A stretch of DNA of 32,956 nt from Myxococcaceae bacterium (GTDB taxonomy: Bacteria > Myxococcota > Myxococcia > Myxococcales > Myxococcaceae): NCBI GenBank assembly GCA_017881265.1, contig JADGRA010000058.1, positions 1-32,956 of the forward strand, in the 5' to 3' direction. The notes under the pieces are model-generated. The model ran no database searches and was not told the origin of the DNA. It saw only the letters and a program-made list of their open reading frames with translations. Below are positions 8,282-15,696 of this stretch, piece after piece (position 1 is the stretch's first letter; the number at the start of each line of letters is the position of its first letter). The translations under genes and the position numbers were made by a program.

Positions 8282-8287
8282 TAAAAT
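8282..8287 (+). promoter_or_regulatory. -10-like TAAAAT before the DUF3887 gene
   Basis: TAAAAT matches the sigma-70 -10 consensus at five of six positions and stands out in GC-rich DNA. It ends 7 bp before the ATG at 8295, which would imply an almost leaderless mRNA. No good -35 box lies at the usual distance, so this is tentative. Confidence 0.3.
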
Positions 8288-8294
8288 AGAAGAC

Positions 8295-8699
8295 ATGGTC
8301 AGACTTGCCCTTGTTGCGGTCGCCGTGGGTGTGCTGGGCGGCGTGCCAGCGCGCGCCGAGCAGGCAGCCAAGGACGGGGAGTTGACGGTGGACGGCTTCC
8401 TCACCGCGCTGAAGCGGGGCGACTTCAAAGCGGCGGCGTCCCACTTCGACGCCAACCTCAAGAAGGCGCTTCCGCCCAAGGAACTGGCCTCCGTCTGGAA
8501 GTCGGAGACGGAGAAGTTCGGGGCGCTGGTCAGCTGGGCCCCCGTCCAGCGCGCCACCACAGACGGAAAGGACGTGCGGCTGGTGGCGCTGAAGTTTGAC
8601 CACGGGGAGTTGCGGATGATTCTGTCCATTACCCCCTCGACGCAGGAACTGGCCGGCATCGACTTCGTCACTGTACCGGCGGTCACCCCGGCCCCCTAG
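8295..8699 (+). CDS. Secreted DUF3887-like protein
   Basis: This 134-residue protein begins with a signal peptide (MVRLALVAVAVGVLGG, with probable cleavage after ARA near residue 20). The rest resembles DUF3887: 'FLTALKRGDFKAAASHFDANLKKALPPKELASVWKSETEKFGAL', which in other proteins precedes alpha/beta hydrolase domains and has an NTF2-like look. Here it stands alone. An alpha/beta hydrolase is encoded just downstream on the opposite strand, an arrangement that recalls the usual fusion partner, but a functional link is only a guess. The protein probably acts in the periplasm or outside the cell. Confidence 0.75.
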   Translation: MVRLALVAVAVGVLGGVPARAEQAAKDGELTVDGFLTALKRGDFKAAASHFDANLKKALPPKELASVWKSETEKFGALVSWAPVQRATTDGKDVRLVALKFDHGELRMILSITPSTQELAGIDFVTVPAVTPAP

Positions 8700-8700
8700 T

Positions 8701-8747
8701 AGCCCCAGAGGCCGGGCGGAGGCCCGCTCGGCCGGGGGCCCGGGGCT
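8701..8747. terminator. Possible bidirectional GC-rich hairpin between convergent genes
   Basis: AGCCCC (8701-8706) can pair with GGGGCT (8742-8747), and inside it CGGGC (8713-8717) pairs with GCCCG (8722-8726). The structure lies between the stops of two convergent genes, where a terminator would be expected. There is no U-run, so this is a weak call. Confidence 0.3.
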
Positions 8748-9823
8748 TATAGGGGCGTCGCGCGCTCGGCCACCCAGGCGACAATGCGCGGGTACACCTC
8801 GCTCGGCGCGCCGACGCCGAAGAGGAGGTCCCCGTGCCCGTAGTCCAAGCCCTCCCCATTCTCCCGGCCGAACAGCATCACCGTCTTGTCCGGTGAACCC
8901 AGAAGGGCCGCCTGGCGCGAGATGGCCGTCGGGGGGGCCAGGCCGTCCCGCGTTCCCCCCAGCACCAGCACCGGCTGAGTGACGGCGCTCAGCCGGGCGC
9001 GGTAGTCGGTGCCCCCGTCCCGGCTGCAGAAGCGGTCGTGCGCCGTCCAGTCGTCGAGCTGGCGGAGCAGCCGGTACCCCATGGAGTCGATGAGGTTGGC
9101 GTACATGCTGCGCAGCACCAAGGGGGCAATGGCCTTGGGGTTGATGAGGACGTCGGAGAGCGGCAGGGTCAACCGGCCCGCCCAGGGTGCGCAGGCGAGG
9201 CTGAAGAGCCGCTGGCGGAAGGCGACCGGCCAGGCGAGCCAGGTGCAGGCGCGCATTACCCGGACGAGCCAGCGCGGGTAGTGGAAGTACACCGGCGCCC
9301 CGAGCGCGCACAGTCCCCGCACGCGCCCGCCGGCGGGGCCTCCCAGCACGGCATAGCCCACCAGGCCCCCGAGGGAGTGCCCCACCCAGAACAGCTCCTC
9401 GGCGCCGCTCTCCCGCAGCAGCAGGTCCATCACCGCCGGGGCGTCCTGGGTGATGAGGTCATCAGCGTCGTAGTCGAAGCGGCCGCGCCCCCGCGGCGGT
9501 CGGGAGGCGCCGGCACCCCGCCAGTCGAGGCTCGCCACGTGGAAGCCCGCCTCGGCGAAGGCGCGGGCCAGCGAGTAGGGCGGGTCGAAGTCCAGGTTGA
9601 GGTGGTTGGTGGCCAGTCCATGACAGAGCAGGACGGGCTCCCGGAAGCGCCGCACGGACGGCTTCCGCTGGTGGACGGCGATGTCCCAGCCATCGGCCGT
9701 GCGGGCCCACAGCTGCTCGGGGCGGTCCCCCCGGAGCCGGTAGGCGTGCCGGACGGCACGGAGGTAGCCTGCCGCGGCCAGCAGCAGAGCGACGACAATC
9801 CCACCAGCGATGCCGGGGCTCAT
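8747..9823 (-). CDS. Alpha/beta hydrolase with N-terminal membrane anchor
   Basis: The 358-residue product starts with a hydrophobic segment (about 4-20) that is likely a membrane anchor. The hydrolase fold follows with the oxyanion-hole region CHGLATNH (67-74), the nucleophile elbow GHSLGG (Ser150), an acid in GGTRDGLAPP (Asp293) and the base in YGHGD (His330). The triad is complete, so activity is expected. The layout recalls lipases and esterases of the lysosomal-acid-lipase or PHA-synthase-like type, which also have 'NHLNLDFDPPYSLARAFAEAGF'-like openings; the substrate is unknown. It is divergent from pssA, so an acyl-lipid substrate is possible but not shown. Confidence 0.85.
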   Translation of the reverse strand: MSPGIAGGIVVALLLAAAGYLRAVRHAYRLRGDRPEQLWARTADGWDIAVHQRKPSVRRFREPVLLCHGLATNHLNLDFDPPYSLARAFAEAGFHVASLDWRGAGASRPPRGRGRFDYDADDLITQDAPAVMDLLLRESGAEELFWVGHSLGGLVGYAVLGGPAGGRVRGLCALGAPVYFHYPRWLVRVMRACTWLAWPVAFRQRLFSLACAPWAGRLTLPLSDVLINPKAIAPLVLRSMYANLIDSMGYRLLRQLDDWTAHDRFCSRDGGTDYRARLSAVTQPVLVLGGTRDGLAPPTAISRQAALLGSPDKTVMLFGRENGEGLDYGHGDLLFGVGAPSEVYPRIVAWVAERATPL

Positions 9824-9899
9824 CCGCTATAGTGCCTGACCGTCTCCCGCCGGCAGAAGCCATCCACCGTCTTCCCGCAGCGCCGCGGCCGGAAGCTCG

Positions 9900-10712
9900 A
9901 TGAAGCTCGAAAAGCTCAAGTTCGTCCTGCCCAACCTCTTCACCGTCACCTCCATCTTTTGCGGGTTCTACGCGCTCACCCTGTGCTCGGGCGAGCCATC
10001 CCCGGCCCAGCTTTACCAGGCCGCCCTGGCCATTTTCTTTGCCATGTTCTTCGACGGCTTCGACGGGCGCGTGGCCCGCCTCACCCGGACCCAGAGCCAG
10101 TTCGGGGTCGAGCTGGACAGCCTGGCAGACGTCATCTCCTTCGGTGTGGCACCGGCCATGCTCGTCTACAAGTGGGCGCTGGCCCCCTTGGGCTTCATCG
10201 GCCTCTTCGTCGCCTTCCTCTACGCGGCCTGTGGCGCCTTGCGCCTGGCACGCTTCAACGTCATGTCCCGCCGGGCGGTGGGCTCCCGCTTCTTCGTTGG
10301 CCTGCCCATCCCCCTGGCCGCCGGCGTCATCGTCAGCGTCGTCATCGCCCACTACCTCACCCGCGGCCGGGAACTCGGCACCGGCGCCCGGGTGCCCTAC
10401 CTGGTGGTGGTCACCGTGCTGTCGCTCTTGATGGTGTCCACCTTGCGCTACCGCACCTTCAAGGACCTGCGTCTCACCGCCGCCTCGCTGAGTATTTTTG
10501 GCGCCGTCTGCGTGGCCGGCGTCGTCATCGCCACCCGGCTGCACCCGGCCTACGTGCTGGTGGTGTACTTCTGCGCCTACCTCGCACTCGGCTTCGTCGA
10601 GTCCGGGCTGTGGCTTAGCCGGCACCTACATGCGCGCAGCGTGCAGCCCGCGGTGGGCGTCCTCCCGGACGAGGACGAAGCTGAAGCCGACGACGAGCAG
10701 GACTTCCTCTAG
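9900..10712 (+). CDS. pssA: CDP-diacylglycerol-serine O-phosphatidyltransferase
   Basis: The enzyme makes phosphatidylserine from CDP-diacylglycerol and serine in the inner membrane, the route to phosphatidylethanolamine. The CDP-alcohol phosphotransferase signature is complete: D55-G56-x2-A59-R60-x8-G69-x3-D73-x3-D77. The N-terminal 'LKFVLPNLFTVTSIFCGFYAL' is typical of the type II (Bacillus-like) PssA. About 6-8 hydrophobic helices are visible over 270 residues, with an acidic C-terminal tail. GGAAG is present nine bases upstream of the ATG. No psd gene is visible nearby. cinA starts 18 bp after the stop. Confidence 0.93.
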   Translation: MKLEKLKFVLPNLFTVTSIFCGFYALTLCSGEPSPAQLYQAALAIFFAMFFDGFDGRVARLTRTQSQFGVELDSLADVISFGVAPAMLVYKWALAPLGFIGLFVAFLYAACGALRLARFNVMSRRAVGSRFFVGLPIPLAAGVIVSVVIAHYLTRGRELGTGARVPYLVVVTVLSLLMVSTLRYRTFKDLRLTAASLSIFGAVCVAGVVIATRLHPAYVLVVYFCAYLALGFVESGLWLSRHLHARSVQPAVGVLPDEDEAEADDEQDFL

Positions 10713-10730
10713 CGCCCCGTCAGGCCAGCC

Positions 10731-11987
10731 ATGCGCGTCGAAGTCCTCTGCACCGGAGACGAGCTTCTCACCGGGCTGACCGTCGACACCAACAGTCCCT
10801 ACTTCATGGAGCGGCTGGTGGCCCTGGGCGAGCAGGTGGCCCGGGCCACCATCGTCGGCGACGTCCGGGAGGAAATCCTCGGGGCGCTCACCGCCCTCGG
10901 CGCCCGGGCGGACGTGGTGCTCGTCTCCGGTGGCCTCGGGCCCACCGCAGATGACCTCACTGCCGCCTGCGCCGCGGAGGCCGCGGGTGTCCCGTTGGTG
11001 GAGAGCGCCGAGGCGCTCGCGGCCCTGGAGGCTCGCTTCGCCCGCCGGGGCATCGTCCTCACGCCCAACAACCGCCGCCAGGCGCTGGTGCCCCAAGGGG
11101 CCGAGGTCGTGCTCAACCCCAATGGAAGCGCGCCCATGTTTTGCCTGCAGCTGGGCCAGGCGACGGCCTTCTTCGTCCCCGGCGTCCCGCGCGAGTACCG
11201 CCACCTGGTGGACGCCGAAGTGCTACCCCGCATCCGGCGGCTCCGGTCGGAGCGCCCGGACGCGGGCTTCCTCGCCTTCCGCCTGTTGCGCACGGTGGGG
11301 CTGCCCGAGTCCCACCTGGACGCAAAGGTGGCACCGGTGGCCGCCGCCCACCCAAATGTCACCTTCGGTTTTCGCACGCACGCGCCGGAAAACCACCTCA
11401 AGCTGATGGCGCGCGGGCGCACCCAGGCCGAGGCGGACGCGGCCCTGGCCGCCGCCGAGGCGGCCAGCCGGGCGGTGCTGGGCAGCCACGTCTTCGGACA
11501 GGACGACGAGCGGTATGCGGCGGTGGTGGGGGGGCTGCTGCTTCAGCGCGGGCAGACGGTGGCGCTGGCGGAGAGCTGCACCGGCGGACGGATTGCCGAC
11601 CTCCTCACCTCCGTTCCCGGGGCCAGCGCCTGGTTTCCAGGGGGCGCGGTGGTGTACGCCAACGCCATGAAGGAGGCCTGGGTGGGGGTGCGCGCCGAGA
11701 CGCTGAAGGCCCATGGCGCTGTCTCGGAACCGGTGGCGAAGGAGATGGCAGAGGGTGTCCGCCAGGCCGCCGGCGCCACCTGGGGGCTGTCCGTGACGGG
11801 CATCGCCGGGCCCGCCGGCGGCAGCGAGGAGAAGCCAGTGGGGACGGTGTACACGGCCCTGGCCGGCCCGGGCGGCACAGTTGCGCAGAAGCACCGCTTC
11901 CCGGGGGACCGGGAGCAGGTGCGCACCTTCTCGGCCGCCGCCGCGCTGGAGAGTCTGCGCCGGGCGCTTCTGGAGACGCCGCCGTGA
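10731..11987 (+). CDS. cinA: CinA-family protein (MoCF-like domain plus NMN deamidase domain)
   Basis: The 418-residue protein has the full two-domain layout. The N-terminal molybdopterin-binding-like domain (about 1-170, COG1058) includes SGGLGPTADD (66-75). The C-terminal domain carries ESCTGG (281-286) and SVTGIAGPAGGSEEKPVG (354-371), the residues of nicotinamide-nucleotide amidase. In other bacteria the C-domain deamidates NMN for NAD recycling, and the N-domain can hydrolyse ADP-ribose. It probably works in the cytoplasm. Its stop overlaps the GTG of the next gene (GTGA), suggesting translational coupling. Confidence 0.94.
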   Translation: MRVEVLCTGDELLTGLTVDTNSPYFMERLVALGEQVARATIVGDVREEILGALTALGARADVVLVSGGLGPTADDLTAACAAEAAGVPLVESAEALAALEARFARRGIVLTPNNRRQALVPQGAEVVLNPNGSAPMFCLQLGQATAFFVPGVPREYRHLVDAEVLPRIRRLRSERPDAGFLAFRLLRTVGLPESHLDAKVAPVAAAHPNVTFGFRTHAPENHLKLMARGRTQAEADAALAAAEAASRAVLGSHVFGQDDERYAAVVGGLLLQRGQTVALAESCTGGRIADLLTSVPGASAWFPGGAVVYANAMKEAWVGVRAETLKAHGAVSEPVAKEMAEGVRQAAGATWGLSVTGIAGPAGGSEEKPVGTVYTALAGPGGTVAQKHRFPGDREQVRTFSAAAALESLRRALLETPP

Positions 11988-13342
11988 CGCAGAAGGCGGC
12001 GGAGCCAGCGCGCCCAGCCCGCGGCGCCGTGGCTGGGCTGCGGCTCATGCTGGGCGCCTACAGCACGGAACTGACGCTTTTCCTCGGCTGCTTCGTCGTG
12101 CTGGCCTGCTTCAGCGGCCCACGCTTTCTCCGCCAAAGCGCGGCGCCCCACTTCGTCTATGCGAGCAAGGCCTGGCTCGACGGCCGACTCGATGTCGACC
12201 CGGCTGACTTGCCCAACCTCGAGGACTGGGCCTGCGTGCGCGAGAGCGCCGGGCAGAAGGTGCGCTGCGAGGGCGCGGTGCGGCCCACCGACCGCTGGTA
12301 CGTCTCCTTCCCGTCCTTCCCGGCGTTGCTCATGCTGCCGTTCGTCGCGCTGCACGGCTGGCAATTCAACGACACCAGCTTCGGCGTGCTGCTGGGGGCC
12401 GCCGCCATCGCGCTCTTCTATGCCCTCTGCCGCAAGCTGACGGCCCTCGGGGACTCGCCCCGCAGCCTGAGCGAGGACGTCGTGCTGGCCCTGACCCTGG
12501 GCTTCGGCACCCTCTTCTTCTCTTGCGCCATTCGCGGGGAAGTGTGGTTCCTCGCCGAGGTGCTGGGGGTGCTGCTCACGGTGTTGTACCTGCAGGCGGC
12601 CCTGCACGCCCGGCACCCGGCCCCGGCGGGCGTCCTGTATTCCATGGCCACCCTCACCCGGACGCCTCTCCTCTTCACCGGCGTCTTCTTCGTTCTGGAG
12701 GCGGTCTGCCCGGGCCCGGACCGGCGGAGCCAGCTCCGCGAGGTGCTTCGCGCGCCGGGGCCCGCCCTGCGCCGGCTGGGCGTCTTCGCCGCTGGCGCCG
12801 CGCCGCTGGCGCTTTTGGCCGGCTGGTACAACTTCGTCCGCTTCGGCTCGCCGGCCGACTTCGGCCACCGCTTCCTCTACAACAACCGTGTCAACGCAGA
12901 CATCGACGCCCATGGCCTGTTCAGCCTGGCCTACCTGCCGAGAAACCTGGAGGCGGCCTTCCTCAAGCTGCCCGAGGTGCACCTGCAGCCGTTCCGGCTG
13001 AGCTATGACCCGCACGGGCTGTCGCTGTTTGTCACCATGCCCTTCCTTTTGCTGCTGCTGGTGCCGCGCGAGCGCCCGCGCCTGCACTGGCCGCTGTGGC
13101 TGACGGTGGCCGCCACCGCGCTGCCGGGCTTGCTCTACCAAAACACCGGCTACATGCAGTTCGGCTTCCGCTTCAGCCTGGACTGGACGCCCTACCTGGT
13201 GCTGCTGCTCGCCATCGGCGGCTGGTCCTTCCGCGCCGCCGGTGTGCAGCTGCTGTTGGGCCTTGGCTTCCTCGTCAACTTCTGGGGGGCGGTCGCCTTT
13301 CGCGGCTACACCGAGCTGGTCCGGCGCCTGGGCCCTCCGTAG
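11984..13342 (+). CDS. Polytopic membrane protein, GT-C-like or unknown
   Basis: The protein is about 452 residues long with some 8-10 hydrophobic helices. The first (about 25-43) is followed by a soluble loop, 'HFVYASKAWLDGRLDVDPADLPNLEDW', and then 'DRWYVSFPSFPALLMLPFVAL'. This layout resembles uncharacterised integral membrane proteins related to GT-C glycosyltransferases (family-39-like), but no clear catalytic Asp pair can be assigned. The start is the GTG at 11984, overlapping the cinA stop; an in-frame ATG near 12047 is possible but would shorten the N-region. The open frame continues far upstream within cinA only because of high GC. Function cannot be named with confidence. Confidence 0.75.
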   Translation: MTQKAAEPARPARGAVAGLRLMLGAYSTELTLFLGCFVVLACFSGPRFLRQSAAPHFVYASKAWLDGRLDVDPADLPNLEDWACVRESAGQKVRCEGAVRPTDRWYVSFPSFPALLMLPFVALHGWQFNDTSFGVLLGAAAIALFYALCRKLTALGDSPRSLSEDVVLALTLGFGTLFFSCAIRGEVWFLAEVLGVLLTVLYLQAALHARHPAPAGVLYSMATLTRTPLLFTGVFFVLEAVCPGPDRRSQLREVLRAPGPALRRLGVFAAGAAPLALLAGWYNFVRFGSPADFGHRFLYNNRVNADIDAHGLFSLAYLPRNLEAAFLKLPEVHLQPFRLSYDPHGLSLFVTMPFLLLLLVPRERPRLHWPLWLTVAATALPGLLYQNTGYMQFGFRFSLDWTPYLVLLLAIGGWSFRAAGVQLLLGLGFLVNFWGAVAFRGYTELVRRLGPP

Positions 13343-13350
13343 CGCTCCCC

Positions 13351-13842
13351 ATGGCGGACCCATCCCCCCCGCGCTGGCACACCCGCGAGGACAGCGGGCT
13401 CCTCCTCGACCGGGAGCTGCGCTGGTTTCATGACGGCGAGCCCATTGCCCATCCGAAAATCATCGAGCTCTTCAACCAGAGCCTGGTGCCCACCGACGAC
13501 GGCCGCTTCCAGCTGCGGGTGGGCAAGGACTGGGCCTACGTCACGGTGCAGGACGCGGCCTACCGGGTGACGGGCCTGGACGTCACGCAGACGCAGCTGC
13601 TTCTCCGGCTGAGTGACAGGACGGGCGAGGCGCTGGACCCCTCCACCCTCGCGCTCGACGCGGATGGCGTCCTCAGCGCCCGCGTCAAGGGCGGGCGGGC
13701 CAAGGCGCGCTTCTCGCGCCCGGCCCAGGTGGCGTTCGGCGCACTGCTGGAGGAGTCGGCCGAGGGGGTGGCCTTGAGACTGCCCGCCGGCACGGTCCGC
13801 CTCCCCCTGTCACCCGCCGTCCTGCAGGAGTCGCCCCTATAA
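13351..13842 (+). CDS. DUF1285 family protein
   Basis: This soluble 163-residue protein matches the DUF1285 pattern: 'LRWFHDGEPIAHPKIIELFNQSLVPTDDGRFQLRVGKDWAYVTVQDAAYRV'. The family is widespread in Proteobacteria, has a known fold, but no assigned biochemical role. The ATG at 13351 lies 8 bp after the stop of the membrane protein, so it probably ends the pssA-cinA-membrane protein operon. There is no signal peptide. Confidence 0.85.
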   Translation: MADPSPPRWHTREDSGLLLDRELRWFHDGEPIAHPKIIELFNQSLVPTDDGRFQLRVGKDWAYVTVQDAAYRVTGLDVTQTQLLLRLSDRTGEALDPSTLALDADGVLSARVKGGRAKARFSRPAQVAFGALLEESAEGVALRLPAGTVRLPLSPAVLQESPL

Positions 13843-13908
13843 GGTGGTGCCGGCGAAGCCGTCCACCACGCGGGACGCTTTGCTGGGCGCCCGGGGGCGG
13901 GCCGACCC

Positions 13909-14886
13909 ATGGACGTGTGTTCCGTACCGGACGCCGCACGCATCTGCTCAACTGCCGCGGCCATGGCACACGCCGTTCACTTCGACGCACCCCTGCAGGA
14001 CGACGAGCGGCGTCGCCGGCTATACGACGGCGACCTCTTCGTCTACTCGCCCCGCCGCAGCTCGCTCGCACTGGTGGACTTCACCCGCGGGCTGCTGCGC
14101 GAGGCGTTCGGCACGCTCGAGCCGGAGACGGCGCAACACGAGATGCCGGTGAAGGACTTTGCCGAGTTGCTGGGTGTGGTGAAGCCGAAATTCATCCACC
14201 ACCCGGAGAGCAAGCGGCTCCTCCAGGCGCTCCTGGTGGACATGGGGTGCGACCCGGAACGGACGTATTTCGACGTGCCGCGGCTGCGCAGCTCCACCAG
14301 CGACGCCTACCTCACCACCGGCATTGCCTACGCCTGGCACCCGCACCGCGACACCTGGTACTCGGCCCCGCACTGCCAGGTGAACTGGTGGATGCCGGTG
14401 TACGAATTGTCGGCCGACAACGCGATGGCCTTCCACCCTGGCTACTGGAACCGCGCGGTCCCCAACGACTCGGTCAACTACGACTACTACGCCTGGAACG
14501 CCAAGCACCGCGGGGCGCACGTCGTGGCAAACTTGAAGTCCGACGACCGGCCGCTGCCCCGGGCGACGGACGCGGTGGAAATCAATCCGCAGCTCCGCCT
14601 GTTGCCGCAGGTGGGCGGCCTGCTCCTCTTCTCCGGCGCGCAGATGCACTCCAGCGTGCCGAACAACTCCGGGCGCACCCGCTACAGCATCGACTTCCGG
14701 GTGGTGCACCTGGGCGATGTGGCGGAGAAGCGTGGGGCGCCCTGGTGTGACGAGCGCTGCACGGGCACCACCATGCGCGACTACCTCCGGTGCACGGACC
14801 TCGCGCACATCCCGGACGAGTTGGTGGCCCTCTACGAGACACAGGCGCCCCCGTCCGACGCCGAACTCATCTACCGGCCCCGCTGA
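13909..14886 (+). CDS. Uncharacterised 2-oxoglutarate/Fe(II) oxygenase-like protein
   Basis: The 325-residue soluble protein looks like a double-stranded beta-helix (PhyH-type) oxygenase. A probable metal facial triad is present: His146 and Asp148 in 'WHPHRDTWYSAPHCQVNWWMPVYEL', and His247 in 'FSGAQMHSSVPNN'. Arg256 or Arg258 in 'GRTRYSIDFR' could hold 2-oxoglutarate. Between them is an aromatic-rich stretch (FHPGYWNRAVPNDS, VNYDYYAWN) likely to line the substrate pocket. I cannot match it to an enzyme with a known substrate. The ATG at 13909 is used; ATG at 13963 is a reasonable alternative and would remove 18 residues. It stands alone without biosynthetic neighbours. Confidence 0.72.
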   Translation: MDVCSVPDAARICSTAAAMAHAVHFDAPLQDDERRRRLYDGDLFVYSPRRSSLALVDFTRGLLREAFGTLEPETAQHEMPVKDFAELLGVVKPKFIHHPESKRLLQALLVDMGCDPERTYFDVPRLRSSTSDAYLTTGIAYAWHPHRDTWYSAPHCQVNWWMPVYELSADNAMAFHPGYWNRAVPNDSVNYDYYAWNAKHRGAHVVANLKSDDRPLPRATDAVEINPQLRLLPQVGGLLLFSGAQMHSSVPNNSGRTRYSIDFRVVHLGDVAEKRGAPWCDERCTGTTMRDYLRCTDLAHIPDELVALYETQAPPSDAELIYRPR

Positions 14887-15040
14887 CGCCCCCCCCAGGC
14901 GCCCCAGACCCCCTCTGCAACCTTCCGACGTCCGCCCGGCACGTGTCAGACTGCCTCGCGCGCGGCGCCCCGGGGCTGCGCCCGTCGGCTGGCCCTGGGC
15001 ACCTTCTGACTGGGCCATGCATGGACGGGGGACACGAAGC

Positions 15041-15481
15041 ATGAATGCGGCGCTTCTGCTTGCCTCCGTCGGACTCGGGGCGGGACTCGCCCTGCAGGTG
15101 GCGATGAATACCCGCATGCGCGACTTCTCCGCCGGAGCTGTGGGGGCCGCCCTCGTCTCCTTCGCGGTGGGCACACTCGCCCTCGCCGTCGTCCTGGCGG
15201 CCCTGCGCGGTCCGTGGCCCGGCGGCGGCCTCGGCCAGGCGCCCTGGTGGGCCTGGGCTGGCGGTCTCATGGGCGCGCTCTATGTCCTGGGCGCCGTCGT
15301 CATCGCGCCGCGGGTGGGGCCCGGGCCGCTGTTGGCGGCGGTGGTGCTGGGGCAAATGTCCGCCGCGCTTCTCCTGGAGCAGTTCGGCTGGCTCGGGACA
15401 CAGCCACATCCCGTCAACGCGGTGCGCGTCCTCGGCGTGCTTTTGATTGTGGCGGGCGCGGCGCTGGTCCGGCTCTTCTGA
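15041..15481 (+). CDS. Small DMT-superfamily membrane protein (DUF606/YdcZ-like)
   Basis: The 146-residue product has about five hydrophobic helices: 'MNAALLLASVGLGAGLALQVAMNTRMR', 'GAALVSFAVGTLALAVVLAAL', 'WWAWAGGLMGALYVLGAVVIAPRVG', 'PLLAAVVLGQMSAALLLEQFGW' and 'AVRVLGVLLIVAGAALVRLF'. This is the pattern of the DMT transporters of the DUF606 type, which are half the size of EamA proteins and act as dimers. The substrate is unknown. The ATG at 15041 begins the first helix; the longer open frame upstream has no membrane character. Confidence 0.83.
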   Translation: MNAALLLASVGLGAGLALQVAMNTRMRDFSAGAVGAALVSFAVGTLALAVVLAALRGPWPGGGLGQAPWWAWAGGLMGALYVLGAVVIAPRVGPGPLLAAVVLGQMSAALLLEQFGWLGTQPHPVNAVRVLGVLLIVAGAALVRLF

Positions 15482-15685
15482 TGGCCGCGCCGGCCCGGTG
15501 AACCTTTCCCCCGGGCAGCCCTCGTTTTCGCTCGCCCGGACGCCGCGGTTGACGTCATATTGCGGCCGACGTGGGAGGACTCATCCCGTCCGCGGTTGCG
15601 CCATGGCCAGCCGGGGCCAGCCAGGCTTGGCCCCGGGCAGCCGGTCGACGCAACCGGGGAATTCCGAGGAGTCCGGCCCTGGCCC

Positions 15686-15692
15686 GGAGGAG
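15686..15692 (+). promoter_or_regulatory. Ribosome binding site that fixes the metallopeptidase start
   Basis: GGAGGAG sits 4 bases before the GTG at 15697 (6 bases when counted from GGAGG). It sets the start here rather than at the earlier in-frame GTG (15571), and the resulting protein begins with a proper signal peptide. Confidence 0.7.
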
Positions 15693-15696
15693 ATTC

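Noticed and set aside
9827-9832. CTATAG as a second symmetric -10 between the hydrolase and pssA
   Set aside because: For the minus gene the box would end almost at the ATG, leaving no room for a start site, and no -35 is present for pssA.
15549-15557. TTGACGTCA, with the palindrome TGACGTCA, before the metallopeptidase gene
   Set aside because: It looks like a -35 or an operator, but no -10 lies at 15-19 bp and no second copy was seen.
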